Notes under the pieces: generated by a model | The model's input: only the letters and a program-made list of their open reading frames with translations | What the model was told of the DNA's origin: nothing | Database searches by the model: none | Part shown: positions 8,204 to 15,701 of the stretch, one piece after another | Numbering within the stretch: the first letter of the stretch is position 1 | How the letters are laid out: the number at the start of each line of letters is the position of its first letter | Origin: Pseudomonas amygdali | GTDB lineage: Bacteria; Pseudomonadota; Gammaproteobacteria; Pseudomonadales; Pseudomonadaceae | Assembly (NCBI RefSeq): GCF_002699855.1 | Contig: NZ_LKBW01000270.1 | Coordinates: forward strand, 1-39,080 | Length of the DNA: 39,080 nucleotides | Direction of reading: 5' to 3' | Program-made: the position numbers and the translations under genes

Positions 8204-8557
8204 ATGAAGCGGTATTGGGTGTTGTTGTCGCTGGCCATCGTGCTGGCAGGTTGTCAGTCCACCCGTGACCAGATGTTGGCCGAGGGTTATCCGCCGGGTT
8301 TTGCAGACGGTTATCAGGATGGTTGCAGCAGTGGCAGGGACGCAGCAGGTGCCAGCACCGGTCAATTCAGAAAAAACGTACCCCGCTATCTGAAGGACAA
8401 GCTCTACGCCCAAGGCTGGACTAACGGTTTTCGCCAGTGTCAGGCCTCGCAGGATAACAGCGACCGACTCGACCCCGGCCAGGTCTTCAACGATCGTGAT
8501 CGTGCCTGGGAGCGGGAAAAGACCCGCAGTGCAGCCAAGGCCTATCGCCCAAACTGA
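8204..8557 (+). CDS. Small lipoprotein of unknown function
   Basis: The 117-residue precursor starts MKRYWVLLSLAIVLAGCQST, with a textbook lipobox (LAGC, Cys17), so it is lipid-anchored; Gln-Ser after the Cys favours the outer membrane. The mature part holds GYPPGFADGYQDGCSSGRDA and GWTNGFRQCQ, two related Gly-x-x-x-Gly motifs each followed by a Cys, seen in small Pseudomonas lipoproteins that resemble the glycine-zipper/YfgG type. The tail is charged. AGAGGGA precedes the ATG. No function is assigned. It sits between the DUF4105 and GreA/B-like genes, each about 70-140 bases away. Confidence 0.75.
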   Translation: MKRYWVLLSLAIVLAGCQSTRDQMLAEGYPPGFADGYQDGCSSGRDAAGASTGQFRKNVPRYLKDKLYAQGWTNGFRQCQASQDNSDRLDPGQVFNDRDRAWEREKTRSAAKAYRPN

Positions 8558-8627
8558 CGCACGCGGGAAGATCGACGAAACCAATGATGCCCTCTTGTGG
8601 CCCAAAGCTCATTAGGGAGGACACCTC

Positions 8628-9125
8628 ATGAGCCGCGCATTTGTAAACGAAGACAACGCTGCCGCCGATGACGAGCAACCGGTAGAGCGGCTGGTCAGCG
8701 CACAGACCAATTACGTCACCGCCGAGGGCCTGAAGTTGCTCAAGAAGCACGTCAGCAGCCTGCAGGCGCAGCACAGTGCGCAAACTGCATTGGGAGACGC
8801 CGCCGATAAACAGCGCCAGGCTGACCTTGAACGCGACCTGCGTTACTACACCCAGCGCCTGCAAAGTGCGCAGGTTGTAACGACGGCCGTGTCGACCGAA
8901 AAGGTACAAATTGGCAGTTGGGTCACGTTCGCGGATGAAGAAGACAACCGCCAGCGCGTGCATCTGGTCGGGGAGGATCAGGCGGACGCCGCCAAAGGGC
9001 TGATCAACTGGGGCTCGCCACTGGGACGTGCATTGATCGGTGCGCAGAAAGGCGATGAAGTGGTGTGGGAGCGGCCGGCGGGAAATCAATCGATTGAAAT
9101 ACTGCTTATCGAGCCGGATGCTTAA
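8628..9125 (+). CDS. GreA/GreB-family transcription factor-like protein
   Basis: The 165-residue protein has an N-terminal coiled coil (about 28-85) and a C-terminal FKBP-like Gre domain (about 95-160) with QIGSWVTFADEED, GEDQADAAKGLINWGSPLGRALIGAQKGDEV and the closing IEILLIE strand. In true Gre factors the coiled-coil tip carries GDxxEN with two acidic residues that trigger RNA cleavage in the polymerase channel; here the matching spot reads GDAADK, so one Asp is kept and the Glu is replaced by Asp or lost. It could still bind RNA polymerase. Whether it rescues backtracked complexes or inhibits, as Rnk and Gfh1 do, cannot be told from sequence. AGGGAGG lies just before the ATG. Confidence 0.75.
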   Translation: MSRAFVNEDNAAADDEQPVERLVSAQTNYVTAEGLKLLKKHVSSLQAQHSAQTALGDAADKQRQADLERDLRYYTQRLQSAQVVTTAVSTEKVQIGSWVTFADEEDNRQRVHLVGEDQADAAKGLINWGSPLGRALIGAQKGDEVVWERPAGNQSIEILLIEPDA

Positions 9126-9150
9126 AGCGTGCTGATGAACAATAACGGCA

Positions 9151-9176
9151 GCGCCGTTCCCGATCAGGAACGGCGC
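9151..9176. terminator. Bidirectional hairpin between the Gre-like gene and ettA
   Basis: GCGCCGTTCC (9151-9160) and GGAACGGCGC (9167-9176) form a perfect 10-bp stem with a six-base loop, in the 66-base gap between two convergent genes. No long T-run follows on either strand. Confidence 0.55.
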
Positions 9177-9191
9177 GTGCCTAAACGCTGA

Positions 9192-10856
9192 TCAGGCCAG
9201 CTTCTTGTGACGCACACGATGCGGCTGGGCAGCGGCTTCGCCCAGACGTTTCTTGCGATCCGCTTCATACTCGGTGTAGTTACCCTCGAAGAAGATCGCT
9301 TGCGAATCGTCTTCGTACGCCAGGATATGCGTCGCCACACGGTCAAGGAACCACCGATCGTGGGAGATCACAATGGCGGCGCCCGGGAAGTCCAGCAGCG
9401 CTTCCTCCAGCGAACGAAGGGTTTCAACGTCAAGATCGTTGGACGGTTCGTCGAGCAGTAGCACGTTGCCGCCCTCTTTCAGGGTCAGCGCCAGATGCAG
9501 ACGGCCACGCTCACCACCGGACAGGTCCTTGACGAACTTCTGCTGATCGCCACCCTTGAAGTTGAAGCGGCCAACATAGGTGCGCGACGGGATTTCATAG
9601 TTGCCGATACGGATCACATCGGAACCGTCGGACACCGCCTGAAACACCGATTTGCTGCCGTCCAGGTCATCGCGGCTCTGGTCCACGCAGGCCAGTTGCA
9701 CGGTCTCACCAACTTCGATGCTGCCCGAATCCGGCTGTTCCGTGCCCATCAGCATGCGGAACAGGGTCGATTTACCGGCACCGTTACCGCCGATCACGCC
9801 AACGATGGCGCCTTTAGGCATGGAGAACGACAGGTTGTCGATCAACACACGGTCGCCGTAGCCCTTGGTAACGTTCTTGAACTCGATGACCTTGTCGCCC
9901 AGACGCGGACCGGCCGGGATATAGATCTCGTTGGTCTCGCTGCGCTTCTGGAATTCCTGCGACTGCATTTCTTCGAAGCGTTGCAGACGCGCCTTGGATT
10001 TGGACTGACGCGCCTTGGCGCCCTTGCGGACCCATTCCAGCTCGTCTTTCATGGCCTTTTCGTGGGCGGTCTGTTGCTTGGACTCCTGAGCCAGACGGTC
10101 GGACTTGGCTTCAAGCCAGCCGGAATAATTACCCTCGTAAGGAATACCCGCACCGCGGTCGAGTTCCAGAATCCAGCCGGCTACGTTATCCAGGAAGTAA
10201 CGGTCGTGCGTGATCGCAACCACGGTGCCCGGGAAGTCGTGCAGGAAATGCTCCAGCCAGGCGACAGAGTCGGCATCCAGGTGGTTGGTCGGTTCGTCGA
10301 GCAGCAGCATGTCTGGTGCCGAGAGCAACAGGCGGCACAGCGCAACACGGCGTTTTTCACCACCCGACAGGACCGAAACCTTCGCATCCCAGGCGGGCAG
10401 ACGCAGTGCGTCGGCGGCTACTTCCAGCTGGCGTTCCAGGTTATGACCGTCGCTGGCCTGCAGGATCGCTTCAAGCTTGGCCTGCTCGGCTGCCAGCTTG
10501 TCGAAATCAGCGTCCGGCTCGGCATATTCGGCGTAAACCTGATCAAGACGCGCCTGGGCGTCCTTGATGACGCTGACCGCCTCTTCAACCACTTCACGGA
10601 CCGTCTTGTTCGGGTCAAGTTGTGGCTCTTGCGGCAGATAACCCACATTAAGCTCGGGCATCGGACGTGCTTCGCCGTCAAACTCGGTGTCGACGCCAGC
10701 CATGATTTTCAACAGCGTGGACTTGCCTGAACCGTTGAGACCCAACACGCCGATCTTGGCGCCGGGGAAGAAAGACAGAGAGATGTTTTTCAGGATTTCA
10801 CGCTTCGGCGGCACAACTTTGCTCAGCCGATGCATGGTGTAGACGTATTGAGCCAT
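9192..10856 (-). CDS. ettA: Energy-dependent translational throttle protein EttA (ABC-F)
   Basis: The 554-residue protein contains two ABC ATPase domains joined by a charged linker (PtIM, about 245-310) and has no membrane part. Walker A loops are GLNGSGKST (about 40) and GGNGAGKST (about 358); signatures are LSGGEKRRVAL and LSGGERGRLHLAL; Walker B sites are LLLDEPTNHLD and LLLDEPSNDLD. Opening MAQYVYTMHRLSKVVPP and length match E. coli EttA (555). EttA binds the ribosomal E site and gates the first elongation step according to the ATP/ADP ratio. It is a single-gene unit facing the Gre-like gene. Confidence 0.95.
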   Translation of the reverse strand: MAQYVYTMHRLSKVVPPKREILKNISLSFFPGAKIGVLGLNGSGKSTLLKIMAGVDTEFDGEARPMPELNVGYLPQEPQLDPNKTVREVVEEAVSVIKDAQARLDQVYAEYAEPDADFDKLAAEQAKLEAILQASDGHNLERQLEVAADALRLPAWDAKVSVLSGGEKRRVALCRLLLSAPDMLLLDEPTNHLDADSVAWLEHFLHDFPGTVVAITHDRYFLDNVAGWILELDRGAGIPYEGNYSGWLEAKSDRLAQESKQQTAHEKAMKDELEWVRKGAKARQSKSKARLQRFEEMQSQEFQKRSETNEIYIPAGPRLGDKVIEFKNVTKGYGDRVLIDNLSFSMPKGAIVGVIGGNGAGKSTLFRMLMGTEQPDSGSIEVGETVQLACVDQSRDDLDGSKSVFQAVSDGSDVIRIGNYEIPSRTYVGRFNFKGGDQQKFVKDLSGGERGRLHLALTLKEGGNVLLLDEPSNDLDVETLRSLEEALLDFPGAAIVISHDRWFLDRVATHILAYEDDSQAIFFEGNYTEYEADRKKRLGEAAAQPHRVRHKKLA

Positions 10857-11006
10857 GAAATGAAAACCTAGCGTCTGTGATGAGGACCGATTTAGAACGC
10901 GAGCTTAAAGCTCCGGCCGGAAAAAAGCTTTTATTTGTCCGCAAGACTTGCCGCGAGACCGTTCCGAGCCTTGAATGAACCCAGGCAGAAACAGATCGGG
11001 GCCGTG

Positions 11007-11036
11007 CTGACACATATAAAGCCTGGTCGATATTGC
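11007..11036 (+). promoter_or_regulatory. Possible promoter of a small gene between ettA and morA
   Basis: CTGACA (11007-11012) matches the -35 consensus at five of six bases, and TATTGC (11031-11036) is a weak -10 after an 18-base spacer. It would start transcription about 10 bases before the ribosome site of the 33-codon frame at 11054. Confidence 0.3.
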
Positions 11037-11053
11037 AAAAAGTGGAGTCACTC

Positions 11054-11155
11054 ATGCAGGAGTCGGTGGATACCACGCGTTGCGCAAAGCTACCCGAATG
11101 CAGCGTGCAGGGCAAACGATCCGGCCCAATGGGGCTGGCACTCTGCCACAAGTAA
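11054..11155 (+). CDS. Possible 33-residue small protein
   Basis: An ATG at 11054 follows GGAG by seven bases and opens a 33-codon frame starting MQESVDTTRCAKLPECSVQ and ending LALCHK. A terminator-like hairpin follows 11 bases after the stop, and a promoter-like pair precedes it, so the unit is self-contained in the 383-base gap between ettA and morA. Three cysteines (positions 10, 15, 31) are notable for its size. I do not recognise it. It could instead be a non-coding RNA, or part of the morA leader. Confidence 0.3.
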   Translation: MQESVDTTRCAKLPECSVQGKRSGPMGLALCHK

Positions 11156-11165
11156 AGGCATGCTA

Positions 11166-11184
11166 GCCGCCCTCTTTGGGCGGC
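11166..11184 (+). terminator. Hairpin upstream of morA
   Basis: GCCGCCC and GGGCGGC pair perfectly around TCTTT, with ATTTTAC shortly after. It lies 10 bases after the small frame ending at 11155 and 56 bases before morA, so it may end the small transcript or act in the morA leader. Confidence 0.5.
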
Positions 11185-11239
11185 CCGCTCATTTTACATA
11201 AAGCATCGCTGCTTCAGTCCAGCAGTCAGGAACAACGAT

Positions 11240-14200
11240 TTGCCCACTTCAACGCCTCTGCCGTCATCCAGTGTCGCTACAGACAGTGCGACCAGGCCTT
11301 TGCGCGGCTCAGTGAAAGGTATATTGGCCGCGCTGGTGTTGGTGGTGCTTGCACTGCTGTTCTGGCAATTGATCGAGCAGTTTCATCAGACTCAGGAACG
11401 CCAGCGTCAGCGCAGCCTGGAGTACAGCATCCAGCTTTCCGACCGGATGAGTCTGAACATGGCACTCAAGGCGCAAATCGCCATGAACCTGCTGGACGAG
11501 GCGCAATCCTCCGGAGACCGGCTGGAGCAGCCGACGGCACTGGCAAGCCTCCGTACTGCCCTGCCCGCGCTGCGCAGCGCCGCGCGGCTGAACCCGACGG
11601 GTGACATTGTCGGTGACAGCGCCGAGGCATCCCGCGACGGAGAGTTTCTCCGACAGGCCATGAAAAAGGCCCAAGGCCACCCCTATTTCTACACCGTCAC
11701 CGAAGACGTCAAACAGATTTATATACTGATTCGCCAAGGCGGTGGCATTAGCGGCTATTACTGGGCGCTACGCATGGCACCCGACGCCTTGAAGGACCTG
11801 GCAAGCCAGCCAACTCAGGACTTTCAACATATCTGGCGCCTGGAGCAACGCAAGACCCAGCGGGTTCTCCTCCGTGAACCGGCGCCCTCCAACGAGGCGG
11901 ACAGCGGTCTTTCCGATACCGTTCTGCTTCAGCCACTGAGTAACAGCGACTGGCAACTGCGTGGCCTGTTCGATACCTACAAGGCCCGCAGCGAGCTGCT
12001 TGCGCCTCTGATCGGCAAGTGTCTGATCGGCCTGCTGCTGTCGATCCTGCCATTGATCGCGCTGATGAGCCTGCGCAAACGCCAGCGCCAGATGCTGCAA
12101 AGCCGCCGCCGCTATCGCGATATCTTCGAGGGTGCGGGCGTTGCGATCTGCGTCATGGACATGTCGGGTCTGCAAGAGCAACTGGAAGCACTCGAAGTCA
12201 GAACGGACGAAGACTTCGAACTTCTGCTCAAAAGCCAGCCAGCCTCGCTGAAAAGACTGTTGCAGCAGTTGCGAATCAACGAACTCAACGAAGTTGCTCT
12301 GGGCCTGCTGGAAATCGAACACAGTGAACAGGCGTGGCAGCCGTTGATCGAGGGCGAATCGCGCTCGCGCCCCGGCATCGGCGTTCAGGTTATTCAGGCT
12401 GTTCTCGCCGGGCTGCCCAGGCTGGAACTGGAAATATGCCTGACACGCGCGAGCGGCCAGGACCAGCATCTATGGCTGGTCATGCGCCTGCCCGAGTCAC
12501 GTAGCGACTTCGATGCCGTTATTCTCAGCATCGGCGATATCACCAGCCGCAAACAGATCGAGCTGTCCTTGCTGGACCGCGAGAGCTTTTGGTCCGACGT
12601 GGTGCGAACCGTGCCGGACCACCTGTACGTTCAGGACGTACTCAGCCAGCGAGTGATCTACAGCAACCACCATTTCGGCTACACGCTGGGCTACAGCAAA
12701 TCCGAGCTGCGCGCCATGGGCGAGTTCTTCTGGGAAATCCTGCTGCACCCTGACGACGCCAGAAGCTATCAGGACATGCGCCTGCGCCAGCGCCAGCGCC
12801 ATCACGGCCATAACGAGTTATTGCAATGCGTGCTGCGCTTTCGGGATCGCGAGAACAACTGGCGCTGCTTCGATGTGCGCGAACAGGCGCTGGCCTGGGA
12901 CGCAGAAAACCTGGTCACCCGCATCATCGGCATCGCCAAGGACATTACCGAGCAGGTCGCGTCCAGCCAGTCGCTGCGTGACAGCGAACAGCGTTACCGG
13001 ATGCTCGCTGAAAGCATCAGCGATGTGATCTTTTCCACGGATGGCCAGTTGGCAGTCAATTACGTCAGCCCCTCGGTGGAACGCGCACTGGGATACAGCG
13101 CCGAGTGGATTCTCCAGAACGGCTGGTCCGCCGTCATTGCCAACCCTCAACAAGTGATCGGTTTCGATGCGCTCATCAGCCGCATCGGCAAGGTGCTGCA
13201 CAAACCTCAGGAACTCGCCAGATTGCGCGAAGAAGTGACGACCAGAATGTTTCTGTTCGACTGCCTGCGTGCAGACGGTCGCAAGATCCCGGTGGAATTG
13301 CGGGTGGTTCTGGTGTGGGACGAAAACGGCAATTTCGAGGGCATCTTCGGGGTCGGCCGGGACATCAGCCAGCAGCGTCGGGCAGAAAAAGACCTGCGCA
13401 TGGCCGCCACCGTATTTGAACACTCGACATCGGCGATCCTCATTACCGACCCTGCCGGCTACATCGTTCAGGCCAACGAGGCGTTCACCCGCGTCAGCGG
13501 CTATGAAGTTGCCCAGGTGCTCGACCAGCTACCGGGCATGCTCACGGTGGAATCGGAACAGGAAAACCACCTGCGCTACATCCTCAAACAATTGAACGGC
13601 CAAGGCACCTGGGAAGGTGAAATCAGGCTCAAGCGCCGTAACGGCGAACACTACCCGGCCTGGGTCGGCATTACCGCAGTGCTCGACGATGAAGGCGATC
13701 TGGCGAGTTATGTGTGCTTTTTCAGCGATATCAGCGAGCGCAAGGCCAGTGAAGACCGTATCCACCGTCTGGCCTACTACGACGCCCTGACTCACATGCC
13801 CAATCGCACCCTGTTTCAGGACCGCCTGCATTCGGCGCTGCAACACGCCGAGCGCCAACAGGCCTGGGTGGTGCTGATGTTTCTCGACCTGGACCGCTTC
13901 AAACCGATCAATGACTCTCTGGGCCATGCCGCTGGCGACCGGATGCTTCAGGAAATGGCCACGCGGCTACTCGCCTGCGTGTCTTCCGATGACACCGTGG
14001 CGCGTATGGGCGGGGATGAGTTCACCCTGTTGCTGCAGCCGGACACCTCGCGCGAAGCCGCACTGACTCGCGCCATTCACGTGGCCGAGCGGATTCTGAC
14101 CAGTCTGGTTACGCCGTTTGTGCTTGAAGGCCGCGAGTTCTTTGTCACTGCCAGCATCGGCATCGCACTCAGTCCGCAGGACGGCAAGGAACTGAGCCAG

Positions 14201-15082
14201 TTGATGAAGAACGCCGACACGGCGATGTACCACGCCAAAGAACGTGGCAAGAACAACTTCCAGTTCTATCAGGCGGACATGAACGCGACCGCTCTGGAGC
14301 GTCTGGAGCTGGAAAGCGACTTGCGGCACGCCCTGGAACAGCAGGAGTTCACCCTCTATTACCAGCCGCAGTTCAGTGGTGACGGCAAACGCCTGACGGG
14401 CGCGGAGGCCCTGCTGCGCTGGCGCCATCCACGTCGAGGGCTGGTGCCGCCGAACGACTTCATCCCGGTGCTCGAAGAGCTTGGGCTGGTGGTGGAAGTC
14501 GGCGACTGGGTGCTCACCGAAGCCTGTCGCCAGCTCAAGCACTGGCATCAGGCGAAAGTTCGCGTACCCAAAGTGTCGGTGAACATCTCGGCGCGGCAAT
14601 TCTCGGACGGCCAGCTGGGTAAACGCATCGCCCACATACTGGAGCAGACCGGCCTGTCGCCTGCCTGTCTTGAGCTGGAACTGACCGAAAGCATCCTGAT
14701 GCGCGAGGTCAACGAGGCCATGCAGATCCTCGACGGCCTGAAAAACCTTGGCTTGAGCATCGCCGTCGATGACTACGGCACCGGTTACTCGTCGCTGAAC
14801 TACCTCAAACAGTTCCCGATTGACGTGCTGAAGATCGACCGCACCTTCGTTGATGGCCTGCCCTCAGGCGAACAGGACGCCCAGATCGCCCGCGCCATCA
14901 TCGCCATGGCCCACAGCCTGAACCTCTCGGTCATCGCCGAAGGCGTAGAAACCCACGAGCAACTGGAGTTTCTTCGCGAACACGACTGCGACGAAGTCCA
15001 GGGCTACCTGTTCGGCCGCCCGATGCCAGCAAGCCAGTTCGAAGCGCAATTCAGCAATGATGCGCTGTTCATGCTGGATTGA
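11240..15082 (+). CDS. morA: Motility regulator MorA: membrane PAS-GGDEF-EAL protein
   Basis: The 1280-residue protein starts at a TTG eight bases after AGGAA. Two membrane segments (about 28-46 and 254-275) enclose a periplasmic sensor; PAS domains follow (about 290-820, with TVPDHLYVQDVLSQRVIYSN, ISDVIFSTDGQL and TSAILITDPAGYIVQANEAF). The GGDEF domain has an intact GGDEF at 924-928, so diguanylate cyclase activity is possible, but the inhibitory RxxD site reads SSDD. The EAL domain (EAL at 1056-1058) keeps NISARQ, ELTES, VDDYGTGYSS, LKID, AEGVE and QGYLFGRP, so it should hydrolyse c-di-GMP. In P. aeruginosa morA (PA4601) also lies beside glyA, which supports the name; there it affects flagella and biofilm. 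It is probably monocistronic. Confidence 0.9.
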   Translation: MPTSTPLPSSSVATDSATRPLRGSVKGILAALVLVVLALLFWQLIEQFHQTQERQRQRSLEYSIQLSDRMSLNMALKAQIAMNLLDEAQSSGDRLEQPTALASLRTALPALRSAARLNPTGDIVGDSAEASRDGEFLRQAMKKAQGHPYFYTVTEDVKQIYILIRQGGGISGYYWALRMAPDALKDLASQPTQDFQHIWRLEQRKTQRVLLREPAPSNEADSGLSDTVLLQPLSNSDWQLRGLFDTYKARSELLAPLIGKCLIGLLLSILPLIALMSLRKRQRQMLQSRRRYRDIFEGAGVAICVMDMSGLQEQLEALEVRTDEDFELLLKSQPASLKRLLQQLRINELNEVALGLLEIEHSEQAWQPLIEGESRSRPGIGVQVIQAVLAGLPRLELEICLTRASGQDQHLWLVMRLPESRSDFDAVILSIGDITSRKQIELSLLDRESFWSDVVRTVPDHLYVQDVLSQRVIYSNHHFGYTLGYSKSELRAMGEFFWEILLHPDDARSYQDMRLRQRQRHHGHNELLQCVLRFRDRENNWRCFDVREQALAWDAENLVTRIIGIAKDITEQVASSQSLRDSEQRYRMLAESISDVIFSTDGQLAVNYVSPSVERALGYSAEWILQNGWSAVIANPQQVIGFDALISRIGKVLHKPQELARLREEVTTRMFLFDCLRADGRKIPVELRVVLVWDENGNFEGIFGVGRDISQQRRAEKDLRMAATVFEHSTSAILITDPAGYIVQANEAFTRVSGYEVAQVLDQLPGMLTVESEQENHLRYILKQLNGQGTWEGEIRLKRRNGEHYPAWVGITAVLDDEGDLASYVCFFSDISERKASEDRIHRLAYYDALTHMPNRTLFQDRLHSALQHAERQQAWVVLMFLDLDRFKPINDSLGHAAGDRMLQEMATRLLACVSSDDTVARMGGDEFTLLLQPDTSREAALTRAIHVAERILTSLVTPFVLEGREFFVTASIGIALSPQDGKELSQLMKNADTAMYHAKERGKNNFQFYQADMNATALERLELESDLRHALEQQEFTLYYQPQFSGDGKRLTGAEALLRWRHPRRGLVPPNDFIPVLEELGLVVEVGDWVLTEACRQLKHWHQAKVRVPKVSVNISARQFSDGQLGKRIAHILEQTGLSPACLELELTESILMREVNEAMQILDGLKNLGLSIAVDDYGTGYSSLNYLKQFPIDVLKIDRTFVDGLPSGEQDAQIARAIIAMAHSLNLSVIAEGVETHEQLEFLREHDCDEVQGYLFGRPMPASQFEAQFSNDALFMLD

Positions 15083-15220
15083 GGGCCAGCCTTGCGACCC
15101 GGCCATCGTCCATTTGAACGATAGCCGAACCCTTGAACATGAGTAGACTTGAGCCACTGCCTCGCACAGCGTCAATGACAGCGAGCGCTCTACCCATAAC
15201 AAAGAACACAAGGGGGTAGC

Positions 15221-15388
15221 ATGATCAGCGATACAACGTCCCTGGACAGTGTTTCCTGTCAGGTCGTCGAAGTCTTGAACAAGGTGATTCTCGAGCTTCA
15301 GACCGAGGTCAGCAGCGCGTCGATCTCTACATTCCATCAACAGGCGCTTGAGCGGGTGCGCGCACTGGTGCAGTTCGACAAGGCCTGA
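15221..15388 (+). pseudogene. N-terminal fragment of a LuxR-type regulator, stopped by UGA
   Basis: With AGGGGG just before the ATG, a 55-codon frame starts MISDTTSLDSVSCQVVEVLN and ends RVRALVQFDKA, then TGA. The next codons in frame are TGG GGA ATA TCA, so a single-base change back to TGG would give FDKAWWGIS, the motif that closes the first helix region in many LuxR-type HTH regulators of Pseudomonas (FDxAWWG). After that the frame runs into amidase-like sequence, so the sensor middle and the HTH are gone. The fragment is therefore the remnant of a regulator. A genuine 55-residue protein is the alternative. Confidence 0.5.
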
Positions 15389-15401
15389 TGGGGAATATCA
15401 C

Positions 15402-15610
15402 CATGGCCGGCAGAACCAGAGGCCCTGGCTGCACTGCAACACACTGCGGCCTTGCTGGAGGCGCTCGGGCATATTGGACAGCCGATTCGCTGCCGCTGGG
15501 TTCTCACTTTGCCGCGCGGTTTGGCGACGAACTGACCTTGCTGAGCCTTGCCGGGCAACTGGAGCGCGCCCAGCCGTGGGCCGCACGCAGGCCGCAGTTA
15601 AACGCTTACG
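15402..15610 (+). pseudogene. Amidase gene remnant in two frames
   Basis: Two pieces of an amidase-signature-family enzyme follow each other in different frames. From about 15407 one frame reads PAEPEALAALQHTAALLEAL, the usual segment before the third lobe (proline/valine-rich start, then LLExLGH). From about 15473 another frame reads YWTADSLPLGSHFAARFGDE, followed by LTLLSLAGQLERAQPW, which is the C-terminal block of amidases (PxGVQFxARFGDExTLxRLAxQLExARPW). The two parts are normally over 100 residues apart, so an internal deletion has joined them. The Ser-Ser-Lys catalytic region is absent. No function is expected. It lies directly after the LuxR fragment. Confidence 0.55.
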
Positions 15611-15657
15611 CGGTTGATGCGAAGGGATTATTGGCGGTGATGGTGGTAAGCCAGGCA

Positions 15658-15688
15658 AGACCACCGCCTGCGTTGCTGGCGGCGGTCT
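15658..15688 (-). terminator. Terminator of the effector gene
   Basis: AGACCACCGCC (15658-15668) and GGCGGCGGTCT (15678-15688) form an 11-bp stem with one G-T-type mismatch and a nine-base loop. On the minus strand it begins 14 bases after the effector stop and is followed by TTGCCTGGCTT, only a weak U-run. Confidence 0.5.
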
Positions 15689-15701
15689 ACCGGCTCCAGG
15701 C

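Noticed and set aside
9495..10730. 411-codon open frame opposite ettA
   Set aside because: Antisense shadow of a well-supported ABC-F gene, with no ribosome site or domain.
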